A stretch of 64,000 nt of DNA from Streptomyces genisteinicus (GCF_014489615.1 NZ_CP060825.1:2829501-2893500); one strand, 5' to 3'. Numbered from the stretch's first letter, positions 1 through 9,502 are shown. Program-made: numbers and translations. The notes: a model not told the origin generated them from the sequence alone.

Positions 1-971
1 TGGTCGTGGGCAAGTCGACCGTGCCGGTCGGCAGCGCGGAGCGGCTCGCCGTCCTGCTCGCCGAGCGGGCTCCCGGCGACGTCGAGCTGGCCTGGAACCC
101 GGAGTTCCTCCGGGAGGGCTTCGCCGTCGACGACACCCTCCACCCGGACCGGATCGTGGTCGGCGTCGGCAGCGCGGACGCGGAGAAGGTGCTCCGCGAG
201 GTGTACGCCACCCCCATCGCGGAGGGGTCGCCGTTCGTGGTGACGGACTTCCCGACGGCCGAGCTGGTGAAGACCGCCGCGAACTCCTTCCTCGCGACGA
301 AGATCTCCTTCATCAACGCCATGGCCGAGGTGTGCGAGGCGGCCGGCGGCGACGTGGTGAAGCTGGCGGAGGCGATCGGCCACGACGAGCGCATCGGCAA
401 GCGGTTCCTGCGCGCGGGCGTCGGCTTCGGCGGCGGCTGCCTGCCGAAGGACATCCGGGCCTTCATGGCCCGGGCCGGCGAGCTGGGCGCCGACCAGGCG
501 CTGACGTTCCTGCGCGAGGTCGACTCCATCAACATGCGGCGCCGCGGGCACATGGTCGAGCTGGCGCGTGAGGCCGTCGGCGGCGGCTCGTTCCTGGGCA
601 AGCGGGTGGCGGTGCTCGGCGCGACGTTCAAGCCGGACTCCGACGACGTCCGCGACTCGCCCGCGCTCAACGTGGCCGGCCAGATACAGCTCCAGGGCGG
701 CCAGGTGACCGTGTACGACCCCAAGGGCATGGAGAACGCCCGGCGGCTCTTCCCCACGCTGGCCTACGCGGACTCGGCGCTGGAGGCGGTCCGTGGCGCG
801 GACGTGGTGCTGCACCTGACGGAGTGGCGCGAGTTCCGCGAGCTGGACCCCGAGGCGCTGGGCGAGGTGGCGTCCGAGCGGATCGTGCTCGACGGCCGGA
901 ACGCGCTGGACCCGGGGGTGTGGCGCTCGGCAGGCTGGACGTACCGCGCGATGGGCCGCCCGGTGGCCTGA
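1..971 (+). CDS. ugd: UDP-glucose 6-dehydrogenase family protein (5' truncated by window)
   Basis: Oxidises a nucleotide-diphospho-sugar (most likely UDP-glucose to UDP-glucuronate) with two NAD+ in the cytoplasm, feeding cell-surface polysaccharide synthesis. The frame is open to the window edge, so the N-terminal Rossmann domain is missing and the first visible GTG is not the real start. Visible: the family block NPEFLREG near residue 32, the catalytic cysteine block GGGCLPKD near residue 140, and the C-terminal NAD/UDP-binding segment GATFKPDSDDVRDSP near residue 205. A strong hairpin follows the stop. GDP-mannose dehydrogenase is the alternative within the family; NPEFLREG favours the UDP-glucose enzyme. 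Confidence 0.9.
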   Translation, partial: VVGKSTVPVGSAERLAVLLAERAPGDVELAWNPEFLREGFAVDDTLHPDRIVVGVGSADAEKVLREVYATPIAEGSPFVVTDFPTAELVKTAANSFLATKISFINAMAEVCEAAGGDVVKLAEAIGHDERIGKRFLRAGVGFGGGCLPKDIRAFMARAGELGADQALTFLREVDSINMRRRGHMVELAREAVGGGSFLGKRVAVLGATFKPDSDDVRDSPALNVAGQIQLQGGQVTVYDPKGMENARRLFPTLAYADSALEAVRGADVVLHLTEWREFRELDPEALGEVASERIVLDGRNALDPGVWRSAGWTYRAMGRPVA

Positions 972-992
972 GCCTCCCCGTCCCCTTCCCGT

Positions 993-1037
993 GCCGATGG
1001 CCGGGGCGACCGCACGGCGGTCGCCCCGGCCATCGGC
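993..1037 (+). terminator. Hairpin terminator after the sugar-nucleotide dehydrogenase
   Basis: A 21-bp perfect inverted repeat with a 3-nt loop (993-1013 pairs with 1017-1037), 21 nt after the stop. There is no clear T-run, as is common in Streptomyces. It may act in both directions, because the CGNR gene converges on it. Confidence 0.75.
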
Positions 1038-1163
1038 GTGTCCGGACCCGGCGCGGGGTGGTGGGCGTTGCGCGGGCGGGCGGCGGGTGTCGCAGCGGCG
1101 CGGCAGCGTGGGAAGGGGACGCTGCCCGGGTGCGGAAGGCGCGCGTCCGGGCGGGTGCGGGCG

Positions 1164-1664
1164 TCAGGTGTCGCGGCGGGCGCGGTAGGTGCGCATCTTG
1201 GCCCGGGCTCCGCAGACGGACATCGAGCACCAGCGGCGGCGGCCCGCCGGGCTGCGGTCGTAGTACGCCCAGCGGCAGTCCTCGGCCTCGCACGCCTTGA
1301 GGCGTGCCCAGGTGCCGTCGGCGGCACCGGCCGCGATCGCCAGCGCGACCCGGCACAGCAGGCCGTCCCCGCCGGCCGCCGCCCGCAGCCGAGCCGTGCC
1401 GTCGGCGGCGATGGAGACGTGCAGCGGGGCACCCGTGAGCAGGGCGTCGAGGCCGTCGGGCGTGCCGTGTCCCGCATGGGCGAGACAGGCGCAGCGCAGC
1501 GCCTCGCGCAGCGCGCGGGCCGCACCGAGGTCGCGCTCCGCGAGGGCGAAGCGCTCCAGGTTCTCCGGCGTGCCGAGCGTGTCCGCGCCGGACTCGACGT
1601 CCAGCGTGTTGACCAGCGCCTCGATCAGCGCGAGCCCGCCGGGTGCGGTGGCCCTGTCGTTCAT
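1164..1664 (-). CDS. CGNR zinc-finger (ABATE-domain) putative regulator
   Basis: Predicted small stress-response-like transcription regulator of the ABATE/CGNR family. The N-terminal two thirds resemble the ABATE domain (LVNTLDVESG near the start, then a helical region). The C-terminus carries the treble-clef-like finger with cysteines in CEAEDCRWAYYD and WCSMSVCGARAK, followed by a basic tail, as in CGNR proteins. I chose the ATG at 1664 (166 aa) because GGAGG precedes it, although the 13-nt spacing is long; an in-frame extension to 1751 would run through the intergenic palindrome. It is divergent from the VOC gene at 1772. Target genes cannot be told from sequence. Confidence 0.8.
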   Translation of the reverse strand: MNDRATAPGGLALIEALVNTLDVESGADTLGTPENLERFALAERDLGAARALREALRCACLAHAGHGTPDGLDALLTGAPLHVSIAADGTARLRAAAGGDGLLCRVALAIAAGAADGTWARLKACEAEDCRWAYYDRSPAGRRRWCSMSVCGARAKMRTYRARRDT

Positions 1665-1704
1665 GGTTGCGACGTTACCTCCATTACGGCACCATGCAGT
1701 AACG

Positions 1705-1733
1705 GTGACCGGTTGAAGCTGTCTACCGGTAAC
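1705..1733. promoter_or_regulatory. Inverted repeat, candidate operator between CGNR and VOC genes
   Basis: GTGACCGGT and ACCGGTAAC (8 of 9 positions complementary) are separated by 11 nt, so the half-sites are about two helical turns apart. The site lies in the short divergent intergenic region, with further GTTAC/GTAAC motifs nearby at 1674 and 1700. A role as binding site for the CGNR protein is inference. Confidence 0.4.
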
Positions 1734-1771
1734 GCCGGGGAGGGCCGTCACGTGACACAGGAGGAGCAGCC

Positions 1772-2131
1772 ATGAGCATCGCCAAGCTGGGAGCCGTCGT
1801 ACTGGACTGTCCCGACCCGCTCGCGCTCGCGCGCTTCTACGCGGAGCTGCTCGGCGGGGAGATCGAGGACGACGGCGACGGGTGGGTCGACCTCAAGAGC
1901 GCCGGCGCGACGCTCGCGTTCCAGGCCGCGCCCGGGTTCGAGCCGCCGAAGTGGCCGTCGCCGAAGGATTCGCAGCAGTTCCATCTGGACGTGACGGTGG
2001 ACGACCTGGACGCGGCGGAGAAGCAGGTGCTGGCGCTCGGCGCCACGGCGCTGGAGGCGGACGACAGGTCGCGCAGCTTCCGGGTGTACGCCGACCCGGC
2101 GGGGCACCCGTTCTGCCTCTGCGCCTGCTGA
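1772..2131 (+). CDS. VOC (glyoxalase/bleomycin-resistance fold) family protein
   Basis: Single vicinal-oxygen-chelate domain of 119 aa. It opens with the typical LGAVVLDCPDPLALARFYAELLG pattern (beta strand, then helix) and ends with VYADPAGHPFCLC, the usual C-terminal strand of the glyoxalase/dioxygenase-like subfamily. The substrate cannot be predicted. The start is fixed by GGAGGAG eight nucleotides before the ATG. It is transcribed divergently from the CGNR regulator and may be controlled by it through the intervening palindrome. A GC-rich palindrome follows the stop. Confidence 0.85.
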   Translation: MSIAKLGAVVLDCPDPLALARFYAELLGGEIEDDGDGWVDLKSAGATLAFQAAPGFEPPKWPSPKDSQQFHLDVTVDDLDAAEKQVLALGATALEADDRSRSFRVYADPAGHPFCLCAC

Positions 2132-2135
2132 ACCG

Positions 2136-2159
2136 GCGCGGCCGCCGCGGCGGCCGCGC
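2136..2159. terminator. 24-nt perfect GC palindrome, likely bidirectional terminator
   Basis: Fully self-complementary GC-only sequence between the stops of the convergent VOC and dipeptidase-like genes. Confidence 0.5.
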
Positions 2160-2171
2160 ACCCGGGGGCGG

Positions 2172-3359
2172 TCAGGTGCCCAGGGTGTCGATGGTGGCGC
2201 GCGACGGGGACTCGCGGGTGGCCGCGGCGCGGGCGGCGAACTCCGCCTCGCGCAGCACCCTCATCATGTTCGACCAGGTGAGCGCGGTGACATCGGCCTC
2301 CGGCCAGCCGCGCTCCAGCAGGAGTGCCACGAGGCCGGGGAAACAGGCGACGTCCGCCAGACCCGGGGCGTGCGGCAGGCCCGTGTCCCAGGCGCCGGTC
2401 AGCGCCACGGTCTCGGGGCCGGCCGCCTCGCGGACGCGTTCGAGCGCCTCGGCCGTCTCCTCGGGGGTACCGGGGGTGCACGGCACCATGCACACTCCGC
2501 CGGATGCGCGCAGGGCGCGCAGGACGTCCTCCGGAAGGGGCTCCGGAGGGTGCGACACGATCGCGGGGACACGGCTGACGGCGAGCACCCGGCGAACGGT
2601 CTCGGGGGCGCTCCCGGAGAGGTCGGCGACGACGCCCAGCCGGTTCATCTCGCGGATCATCTCGTGGCCGAGCGGCGTCAGCCCGCGCTCCCCCGCCCAG
2701 CGCGTGCCTGCCAGGGTGACGCTGCGCACGCCGAGCGCGTGGAGCGCGCGGAGGGCGGCGAGCGAGTCGCCGAGCGCCTGGCCCGGGGCCGGACCGGGCA
2801 GCACCGCGGTGCGGCCGCGGTTGCGGGCGTCGACCAGGTCGTCGGCGGCCGCCGCGAGGAGCAGGCCCTCGGGGGTGGCGGCGGTCGTGGCCCGGACGAG
2901 GTCGAGGAGTTCGAGCACGTCCGCCAGGGTGGGGTCGGCGCCGGCCGGCGGGTGCAGGGACCAGAACTGGGCGCCCACCCGGCCGCGCCGCAGCCGCGGG
3001 ACATCGGTCTCCAGCAGGGTCTCGCCCGCTTCGAGATCGTGGAAGTGCATGCTCCGCAGGACCGGGGCGAGCCCGCTGCGGCCGTCCACCACGGGGTGGG
3101 TGCGCAGCAGCGCCTCGGCACGGGCGAGGGAGTCCGCCCCCGCGGCTCCCGTGGTGACGCGGACCGCCCCCGCGGAACGGCCGGGTCCGTCGGCACCGGG
3201 ACCGCCCGGCTGTCCGGCGGAGCCGGCCCGGCCGGGCGGCGCGGACTGCCCGGGGGCCTCGGCGCCGTCCGTCTCCCCGAGCGTCTCGATCGTCTCGATC
3301 GCCTCGAGCGCGCGGAGATCGGCGGTGGTGAAGAACGTGGCGTCCTGCGGTTCAGCCAT
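2172..3359 (-). CDS. Degenerate membrane-dipeptidase (M19) paralogue, probably catalytically inactive
   Basis: A 395-aa protein clearly paralogous to the dipeptidase just upstream: shared blocks include GRVGAQFWS, LHALGVRSVTLAGTRWA, GHEMIREMNRLGVVADLS and the C-terminal LTWSNMMRVLR. The metal site is mostly lost. The neighbour's [10 protein letters not shown] is VVDGRSGLAP here, MGAEGGHSI is [18 protein letters not shown] is DLSGSAPE, and GGDFDG is replaced; only the VSHP histidine remains. The first ~90 residues are Pro/Gly-rich and unique. Start at ATG 3359. It is the last gene of the purK-purE-dipeptidase operon, 188 nt after the dipeptidase stop. Expect a scaffold, binding or regulatory role, or decay; the intact 1.2-kb frame argues for selection. 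Confidence 0.8.
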   Translation of the reverse strand: MAEPQDATFFTTADLRALEAIETIETLGETDGAEAPGQSAPPGRAGSAGQPGGPGADGPGRSAGAVRVTTGAAGADSLARAEALLRTHPVVDGRSGLAPVLRSMHFHDLEAGETLLETDVPRLRRGRVGAQFWSLHPPAGADPTLADVLELLDLVRATTAATPEGLLLAAAADDLVDARNRGRTAVLPGPAPGQALGDSLAALRALHALGVRSVTLAGTRWAGERGLTPLGHEMIREMNRLGVVADLSGSAPETVRRVLAVSRVPAIVSHPPEPLPEDVLRALRASGGVCMVPCTPGTPEETAEALERVREAAGPETVALTGAWDTGLPHAPGLADVACFPGLVALLLERGWPEADVTALTWSNMMRVLREAEFAARAAATRESPSRATIDTLGT

Positions 3360-3547
3360 GAGAGTGCTCCGGTCGCTGCCTCGGCGCGGGCCGCCGTGGC
3401 GCGGCCGGCCGTACGCCAACCGTGGCACGGCGGCTCCGGCGGGTCGCGGCGGGCGATGCGTTCGGGGGGTGCGCGGGCGCAGCCCGCCGTACCCGCCCGC
3501 ACCACCGGGCGCGGCCGGATGCGCGGTCCGCGCGCCCGGCCGCGGGG

Positions 3548-4756
3548 TCAGACCGCGTCGAGCTCGTCGATCGTGGCGATCGACGGTCCGCGGGTGGCCT
3601 GGAGGTCGCGTGCCACGGCCTCCGCGCCGCGCAGGGCGCGGACCGCGTTCTGCCAGGTCAGCTTCGCCAGGTCGGTCTCCGACCAGCCGCGGTGGAGGAG
3701 CTCGGCGACGAGGTTCGGATAGCCGGCGACGTCGTCCAGGTCCGCCGGGGTGAAGGCGGTCCCGTCGAAGTCCCCGCCGATGCCGATGTGGTCGACGCCT
3801 GCGACCTCCCGCATGTGGTCGAGGTGGTCGGCCACGGTCGCGGCGGTCGCGACCGGCCTGGGGTTCGCCGCCTCGAACTCCTCGTGGATCTTCATGGCGC
3901 GCGGCGTGGTCTCCAGGTGGTGGAGTCCGTGGGCGCGCATGTTGTCGTCGGCGGCGCGGGTCCACTCGACGGCCGCGGGCAGGATGAACTTCGGCACGAA
4001 CGTGGCCATCGCCACGCCGCCGTTGGCGGCCAGCATCGCGAGCACGTCGTCGGGGACGTTGCGCGGATGGTCGCAGACGGCCCGCGAGGAGGAGTGCGAG
4101 AAGATCACCGGCGCGGCCGAGGTGGCGAGCGCGTGGCGCATCGTCGACTCGGCGACGTGCGAGAGGTCGACGAGCATGCCGAGGCGGTTCATCTCGCGCA
4201 CGACCTCGTGGCCGAACGCGGAGAGGCCGCCGACGCCCGGCTCGTCGGTCGCCGAGTCCGCCCAGGCGATGTTGTCGTTGTGGGTGAGCGTCATGTAGCG
4301 CACGCCCAGCGCGTACAGCGCCCGCAGCGTGGCCAGCGACTCGTTGATGGAGTGCCCGCCCTCGGCCCCCATCAGGGACGCGATCCGGCCCTCGGCGCGG
4401 GCGGTCTCCATGTCGTCGGCGGTGAGCGCCCGGGCCAGGTCGGCCGGGTAGCGGTCGAGGAGCCGGCCGACGACGTCGATCTGCTCCAGGGTGGCGCTGA
4501 CCGCGTCGTCACCCGCCAGGTCGCTGCGCACGTACACGGACCAGAACTGCGCGCCGACGCCCCCGGAGCGCAGCCGGGGGATGTCGGTGTGCAGCCGGCC
4601 GCGCTGGTCGTCCGCGATGTCCAGCCGGTCGAGGTCGTAGCGGACGTGCTGGCGCAGCGCCCAGGGCAGGTCGTTGTGGCCGTCGACGACCGGGTGGGCG
4701 GCGAGCAGTTCGCGCGCCCGGCCGAGGTGGTGCGAGGGCTGGGTGGGGGATGTCAT
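3548..4756 (-). CDS. Membrane dipeptidase-type zinc dipeptidase (peptidase M19)
   Basis: Cytoplasmic zinc dipeptidase of the renal-dipeptidase family, amidohydrolase fold, expected to hydrolyse dipeptides including L-Xaa-D-Xaa. 402 aa, normal family length, no signal peptide. Metal ligands are visible: HND in [10 protein letters not shown] (about residue 25), the bridging Glu in MGAEGGHSI (about 135), His in DLSHVAES (about 205) and FSHSS (about 226), and Asp in GIGGDFDG (about 325). It begins 21 nt after the purE stop and shares its operon; the functional link to purine synthesis is unclear, but the arrangement looks conserved in Streptomyces. Confidence 0.9.
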   Translation of the reverse strand: MTSPTQPSHHLGRARELLAAHPVVDGHNDLPWALRQHVRYDLDRLDIADDQRGRLHTDIPRLRSGGVGAQFWSVYVRSDLAGDDAVSATLEQIDVVGRLLDRYPADLARALTADDMETARAEGRIASLMGAEGGHSINESLATLRALYALGVRYMTLTHNDNIAWADSATDEPGVGGLSAFGHEVVREMNRLGMLVDLSHVAESTMRHALATSAAPVIFSHSSSRAVCDHPRNVPDDVLAMLAANGGVAMATFVPKFILPAAVEWTRAADDNMRAHGLHHLETTPRAMKIHEEFEAANPRPVATAATVADHLDHMREVAGVDHIGIGGDFDGTAFTPADLDDVAGYPNLVAELLHRGWSETDLAKLTWQNAVRALRGAEAVARDLQATRGPSIATIDELDAV

Positions 4757-4777
4757 TCGGTGTTACTTCCCGGCGCG

Positions 4778-5299
4778 TTACTTGCCGAAGCCGAAGGCGT
4801 CCGCGCCCTGCACCTTGGCCCGCAGGCGCTTGCCCTTCTCGGTGGCCTGGTCGTTCAGCTCCTGCTGGAAGTCGCGCATCCGGCCGAGCAGCTCGGCGTC
4901 CTGGGTGGCGAGGATGCGGGCGGCGAGCAGGCCCGCGTTGCGGGCGCCGCCGACCGAGACCGTGGCGACCGGCACCCCGGCGGGCATCTGCACGATGGAC
5001 AGCAGCGAGTCCATGCCGTCCAGGTACTTCAGCGGGACGGGGACGCCGATCACGGGCAGCGGGGTGACGGAGGCGAGCATGCCCGGCAGGTGGGCGGCAC
5101 CGCCGGCGCCGGCGATGATCGCCTTGAGACCGCGGTCCGCGGCCTGCTCCCCGTACGCGATCATCTCGCGCGGCATGCGGTGGGCGGAGACGACGTCGAC
5201 CTCGTAGGCGATCTCGAACTCGTCGAGGGCCTGCGCGGCGAGCTCCATGACGGGCCAGTCGGAGTCCGAGCCCATGACAATGCCGACGACAGCGCTCAT
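4778..5299 (-). CDS. purE: N5-carboxyaminoimidazole ribonucleotide mutase
   Basis: Converts N5-CAIR to CAIR in de novo purine synthesis. 173 aa, class I PurE. Substrate-binding blocks visible: GSDSDWPVM at residues 10-18, SAHRMP around 43, and [11 protein letters not shown] around 72 with the GGAAHLPG phosphate loop. Its ATG overlaps the purK stop in an ATGA, so translation is coupled to purK, the preceding step of the pathway. Transcription continues into the dipeptidase genes. Confidence 0.97.
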   Translation of the reverse strand: MSAVVGIVMGSDSDWPVMELAAQALDEFEIAYEVDVVSAHRMPREMIAYGEQAADRGLKAIIAGAGGAAHLPGMLASVTPLPVIGVPVPLKYLDGMDSLLSIVQMPAGVPVATVSVGGARNAGLLAARILATQDAELLGRMRDFQQELNDQATEKGKRLRAKVQGADAFGFGK

Positions 5300-6435
5300 T
5301 CGGTGATCGTTCCTCGCAGGTAGCCGGCGGCGTGACGGGCGCGCTCCAGCACGTCGTCGAGGTCGTCGCCGTAGGTGTTGACGTGTCCGACCTTGCGGCC
5401 GGGCTTCACGTCCTTTCCGTACATGTGGATCTTGAGCTGCGGGTCCCTGGCCATGCAGTGCAGGTACGCCGAGTACATGTCGGGGAAGTCGCCGCCCAGG
5501 ACATTGCACATCACGGTCCAGGGGGCCCTCGGCCGGGGGTCGCCGAGCGGGAGGTCGAGCACGGCGCGGACGTGGTTCGCGAACTGCGAGGTGACCGCGC
5601 CGTCCTGGGTCCAGTGACCGGAGTTGTGGGGCCGCATGGCCAGCTCGTTGACGAGGATGCGGCCGTCGCGGGTCTCGAAGAGCTCGACCGCGAGGTGGCC
5701 GACGACGCCGAGTTCCTTGGCGATCCGCAGCGCGAGCTCCTGCGCCTGTCCGGCGAGCTCGTCCGAGAGGCCGGGCGCGGGCGCGATCACGGTGTCGCAG
5801 ACGCCGTCGACCTGCTGCGACTCGACGACCGGGTAGGCGACGGCCTGCCCGTGCGGGGAGCGGACGATGTTCGCGGCGAGCTCGCGGACGAAGTCGACCC
5901 TCTCCTCCGCGAGGACGGCCACGCCCGCCTTGAACGGCGCCTCGGCGTCCTCGGGCGTGCGGACGAACCACACGCCCTTGCCGTCGTAGCCGCCCCGCAC
6001 CGTCTTGAGGATGACCGGGAAGCCCCCGACCTCCTCGGCGAACGCGGCGGCGTCCGCGGGGTCGGACACGATGCGGTGCCGCGGGCAGGGCGCGCCGATC
6101 TCCGTGAGCTTCTCGCGCATCACGCCCTTGTCCTGGGCGTGCACGAGGGCCTCGGGTCCCGGCCGGACGGGGATGCCGTCGGCCTCCAGGGCGCGCAGGT
6201 GCTCGTAGGGCACGTGCTCGTGGTCGAAGGTGATCACATCGCAGCCGCGGGCGAACGCGCGCAGCGTCTCCAGGTCGCGGTAGTCGCCGATGACGACGTC
6301 ACCGACGACCTGGGCCGCGGAGTCCTGCGGGGTGTCACTGAGGAGCTTGAATTTCAGGCCGAGGGGGATGCCCGCCTCGTGGGTCATACGGGCGAGCTGA
6401 CCGCCGCCGACCATGCCGACTACCGGGAACGTCAC
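5296..6435 (-). CDS. purK: N5-carboxyaminoimidazole ribonucleotide synthetase
   Basis: ATP-grasp ligase that carboxylates AIR with bicarbonate to N5-CAIR. The nucleotide-binding N-terminus [12 protein letters not shown], the central ATP-grasp segment [16 protein letters not shown] and the catalytic region [13 protein letters not shown] are all present. I place the start at GTG 6435 ([10 protein letters not shown], ~379 aa), the usual family start. An upstream TTG at 6489 would add 18 residues but has no ribosome-binding site. The A/G-rich GAAGGGG abuts the GTG very closely, so the start is not certain. First gene of the purKE operon, divergent from the GtrA gene. Confidence 0.95.
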   Translation of the reverse strand: MTFPVVGMVGGGQLARMTHEAGIPLGLKFKLLSDTPQDSAAQVVGDVVIGDYRDLETLRAFARGCDVITFDHEHVPYEHLRALEADGIPVRPGPEALVHAQDKGVMREKLTEIGAPCPRHRIVSDPADAAAFAEEVGGFPVILKTVRGGYDGKGVWFVRTPEDAEAPFKAGVAVLAEERVDFVRELAANIVRSPHGQAVAYPVVESQQVDGVCDTVIAPAPGLSDELAGQAQELALRIAKELGVVGHLAVELFETRDGRILVNELAMRPHNSGHWTQDGAVTSQFANHVRAVLDLPLGDPRPRAPWTVMCNVLGGDFPDMYSAYLHCMARDPQLKIHMYGKDVKPGRKVGHVNTYGDDLDDVLERARHAAGYLRGTITE

Positions 6436-6611
6436 CCCTTCAGGGTATCCGCCGAGGCGAGTGGCCCCGCCCCCCGTATGTTCCGACAAGACGTGTAGCA
6501 GCCGTCACACCGTCCTCACGACCCCCGGGCGTCGCCCCGGACGGCTGGATAGCATGACGGTGTCGACGCTGCCGCTCGACACCGCCGATCCGACGAGACT
6601 GGACACGCACC

Positions 6612-7148
6612 ATGGGCGAACGACGCGGAGGACTGCGCGGCCGGCTGCGGCAGCTCGCGCGCGAGGTCGCCAAGTTCGGCGCGGTCGGCGGGGCGGGGCT
6701 GCTGGTCAACCTCGCGGTCTTCAACCTGGTGCGGCACCTGACCGACCTCCCCGTGGTGCGGGCGTCGGTGCTCGCGACCGTGGTGGCGATCGCGTTCAAC
6801 TACGTGGGCTTCCGCTACTTCACGTACCGCGACCGCGACAAGAGCGGCCGCACCCGCGAGATGACGCTCTTCCTGCTGTTCAGCGCGGCCGGCCTGGTGA
6901 TCGAGAACGGCATCCTCTACGCGGCGACCTACGGCTTCGGCTGGGACACCCCGCTCCAGAGCAACGTCTTCAAGTTCCTGGGCATCGGGATAGCGACTCT
7001 CTTCCGCTTCTGGTCCTACCGCACCTGGGTGTTCCGGGCGATGCCCGCCGCGGGGACGTCCGGGGCCGCTCCCGGTCCGGTGCTCCCAGCACACCTGCCG
7101 GAAGCGGCCCCGGACGTCCCCGCGGAGCCGGACCCGGTCGGACGGTAG
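6612..7148 (+). CDS. GtrA-family membrane protein
   Basis: Four-helix membrane protein of the GtrA/GtcA family, members of which flip polyprenyl-phosphate-linked sugars across the membrane. 178 aa; TM segments around residues 20-40 (FGAVGGAGLLVNLAVF), 50-70, 90-110 and 120-140. The signature FNYVGFRYFTYR sits after the second helix and FRFWSYRTWVF after the fourth. A Pro/Ala-rich tail of about 35 residues follows. Unlike the GtrA gene at 58.1 kb it has no glycosyltransferase beside it, so its partner is unknown. Confidence 0.85.
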   Translation: MGERRGGLRGRLRQLAREVAKFGAVGGAGLLVNLAVFNLVRHLTDLPVVRASVLATVVAIAFNYVGFRYFTYRDRDKSGRTREMTLFLLFSAAGLVIENGILYAATYGFGWDTPLQSNVFKFLGIGIATLFRFWSYRTWVFRAMPAAGTSGAAPGPVLPAHLPEAAPDVPAEPDPVGR

Positions 7149-7211
7149 CGCCCCGGTCCCGGAGCCCCCGGTGGAAAGCGGTCGCCTCCCGGCACCGGCG
7201 GAGCACGCCGG

Positions 7212-8477
7212 TCAGCGGACGGTCGGCTTCTCGTCCTTGCGCCCCCGGGCCACCCGGCTGAGGAAGACCGCGAACACCGGCGGATGCTGCTGGAGCAGTT
7301 CCAGCCGCCCGCCGTCGGCCTCCGCGAGGTCCCGCGCCACGGCGAGGCCGATGCCGGTGGAGTTCCGGCCGCTGATGGTCCGCTCGAAGATGCGCGCGCC
7401 GAGGTCGGCGGGCACGCCCGGGCCCTCGTCCGTGACCTCCACGACGGCCTGGTTCCCGGTGACCCGGGTCCGCACGGCCACGGTGCCGCCGCCGTGCATC
7501 AGCGAGTTCTCGATCAGGGCGGCCAGGACCTGCGCGACGGCCCCGGGGGTGCCGACCGCCCGCATCCCGCGCCGGCCCGAGTGCACGATGGCGCGGCCCG
7601 CGCTGCGGTACGCGGGGCGCCACTCCTCCAGCTGCTGCTTCACGACCTCGTCGAGGTCGAAGGCGACGGCGGAACCGATGCGCGGGTCGCGGGAATTGGT
7701 GAGCAACCGCTGGACGACGTCGGTGAGGCGCTCCACCTGATTCAGAGCGATGCTCGCCTCCTCCTTCACCGTCTCCGGGTCGTCGGTGAGGGTGATCTCC
7801 TCCAGCCGCATCGAGAGCGCGGTCAGCGGGGTGCGCAGCTGGTGGGAGGCGTCGGCGGCGAGCCTGCGCTCGGCCGTGAGCATGCGGGCGATCCGCTCGG
7901 CGCTCGCGTCGAGAACGTCGGCGACCCGGTCCAGCTCGGGGACGCCGTAGCGGCGGTGCCGGGGACGGGGGTCGCCCGAGCCGAGGCGCTCGGCGGTCTC
8001 GGCGAGATCGGTCAGCGGCGAGGTGAGGCGGTTCGCCTGCCGTACGGCGAGGGCCACGGCGGCCACCACGGCGAGGAGGGCCACCGCGCCGATGATCAGC
8101 AGCGAGCGGGCGACTTCGCGGGTCACCGCCGAGCGGGACTCCTCCACCGTGATCTCGGTGTCCTGCTCCCCCTCGGCGCTGGCGCTGATGACGCTGCCGG
8201 AGGGCCGCTTGCCGATCTCGATGGGAGCGCGGCCCGGGATGCGGATCTCGGCGTAGCGGGTGATGTCCGCCTGCTGGGCGATGATGCCGGGGTTGACCGG
8301 CTCACCGCCCACCAGCCGGGAGTCGACGATGCTGGCGAGCCGCAGGGCCTCGGAGTCCACGCTCTCCTGGGCGCTGCTGCTGATCGTGCGGGTCTCCACG
8401 AGGACGAGGGAGACCCCGAAGACGGCGATGACGACGAGGACCACGGCGAGCGTGGAGTTGATCAGACGGCGGCGCAT
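7212..8477 (-). CDS. Sensor histidine kinase of a two-component system
   Basis: Membrane-bound sensor kinase, 421 aa. TM1 at about residues 7-27, an extracytoplasmic loop of about 95 residues, TM2 at about 123-147, then HAMP. HisKA has the phospho-acceptor in DASHQLRTPLTAL (about 213). The ATPase domain shows ENSLMHG (N box), DEGPGVPADLG (G1) and STGIGLAVARDLA (G2). It follows its response regulator by 148 nt on the same strand. Signal and regulon are unknown. Confidence 0.93.
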   Translation of the reverse strand: MRRRLINSTLAVVLVVIAVFGVSLVLVETRTISSSAQESVDSEALRLASIVDSRLVGGEPVNPGIIAQQADITRYAEIRIPGRAPIEIGKRPSGSVISASAEGEQDTEITVEESRSAVTREVARSLLIIGAVALLAVVAAVALAVRQANRLTSPLTDLAETAERLGSGDPRPRHRRYGVPELDRVADVLDASAERIARMLTAERRLAADASHQLRTPLTALSMRLEEITLTDDPETVKEEASIALNQVERLTDVVQRLLTNSRDPRIGSAVAFDLDEVVKQQLEEWRPAYRSAGRAIVHSGRRGMRAVGTPGAVAQVLAALIENSLMHGGGTVAVRTRVTGNQAVVEVTDEGPGVPADLGARIFERTISGRNSTGIGLAVARDLAEADGGRLELLQQHPPVFAVFLSRVARGRKDEKPTVR

Positions 8478-8625
8478 GAGGTCTGCCTACCAGCTCGGGG
8501 ACCGGACGTCGTGCCCGGACGGGGCCGGGCGTGCCCGGCCGGCGGGGGCGGGGCGCCGGGCGGCCCGGGCAGGGGCGGGTCGGGGTCGGGGCGGGTCAGG
8601 CCGGGGGGTTCAGGCCGGGAGCGGG

Positions 8626-9303
8626 TCAGGACTTCTCGAAACGGAAGCCCACGCCCCGGACGGTGGCGATGTAGCGGGGGTTGGCCGCGTCGTCGCCGAG
8701 CTTCTTGCGCAGCCAGGAGATGTGCATGTCGAGGGTCTTGGTCGACGACCACCAGGTGGTGTCCCAGACCTCGCGCATCAACTGGTCGCGGGTGACGACC
8801 CGTCCGGCGTCCCTGACCAGCACGCGCAGCAGGTCGAACTCCTTGGCGGTCAGCTGGAGCTCCTCCTCGCCCATCCACGCCCGGTGCGACTCGACGTCGA
8901 TCCGCACGCCGTGGGTGGAGGGGGCGGGTACCGGCTCCGCGGCGCCGCGCCTCAGCAGGGCCCGGACCCGGGCGAGCAGCTCGGCCAGCCGGAACGGCTT
9001 GGTGACGTAGTCGTCGGCCCCGGCGTCGAGGCCCACCACGGTGTCCACCTCGTCGGCGCGGGCGGTCAGGACCAGGATCGGGATCGTGTGCCCCTCGGCA
9101 CGGAGCCGCCTGGCCACCTCCAGACCGTCCATCCCGGGCAGTCCCAGGTCCAGGACGACGAGGTCGACACCGCCCGCGAGTCCGGCGTCGAGCGCGGTCG
9201 GACCGTCCTCGCGCACCTCCACCTCGTACCCCTCGCGGCGCAGCGCGCGGGCCAGCGGTTCGGAGATGGATGCGTCGTCCTCGGCGAGCAGTACACGCGT
9301 CAT
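8626..9303 (-). CDS. OmpR/PhoB-family response regulator
   Basis: 225 aa. Receiver domain with the acidic pair in LLAEDDASIS (about residue 10), phospho-accepting Asp in VVLDLGLPGMDG (about 51) and the switch Lys in YVTKPFRLAEL (about 101). The C-terminal winged helix includes LTAKEFDLLRVLV and KTLDMHISWLRKKLG, with the end GVGFRFEK typical of PhoB-type DNA-binding domains. Start at ATG 9303; a 16-residue upstream extension is open but unlike the family. Co-transcribed with the kinase downstream. Confidence 0.95.
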   Translation of the reverse strand: MTRVLLAEDDASISEPLARALRREGYEVEVREDGPTALDAGLAGGVDLVVLDLGLPGMDGLEVARRLRAEGHTIPILVLTARADEVDTVVGLDAGADDYVTKPFRLAELLARVRALLRRGAAEPVPAPSTHGVRIDVESHRAWMGEEELQLTAKEFDLLRVLVRDAGRVVTRDQLMREVWDTTWWSSTKTLDMHISWLRKKLGDDAANPRYIATVRGVGFRFEKS

Positions 9304-9502
9304 GAGGTGATGGTAGTCCGCGTGCCTCAGCCGGCGGAGGGTGATCGACAACGGCTTCGACTCAGGGGTGAGATCCTGTTATGGACCTTCGTTTCAGGGC
9401 AGACGGTTCCGCAGTGACCTGTGATTGATGTCTCAAGTCCTTCCATATGCCGCACTGTCGTGTCGTATGGTGGCGAGACGCCTGAAGTAGTATCCGGGGG
9501 CC

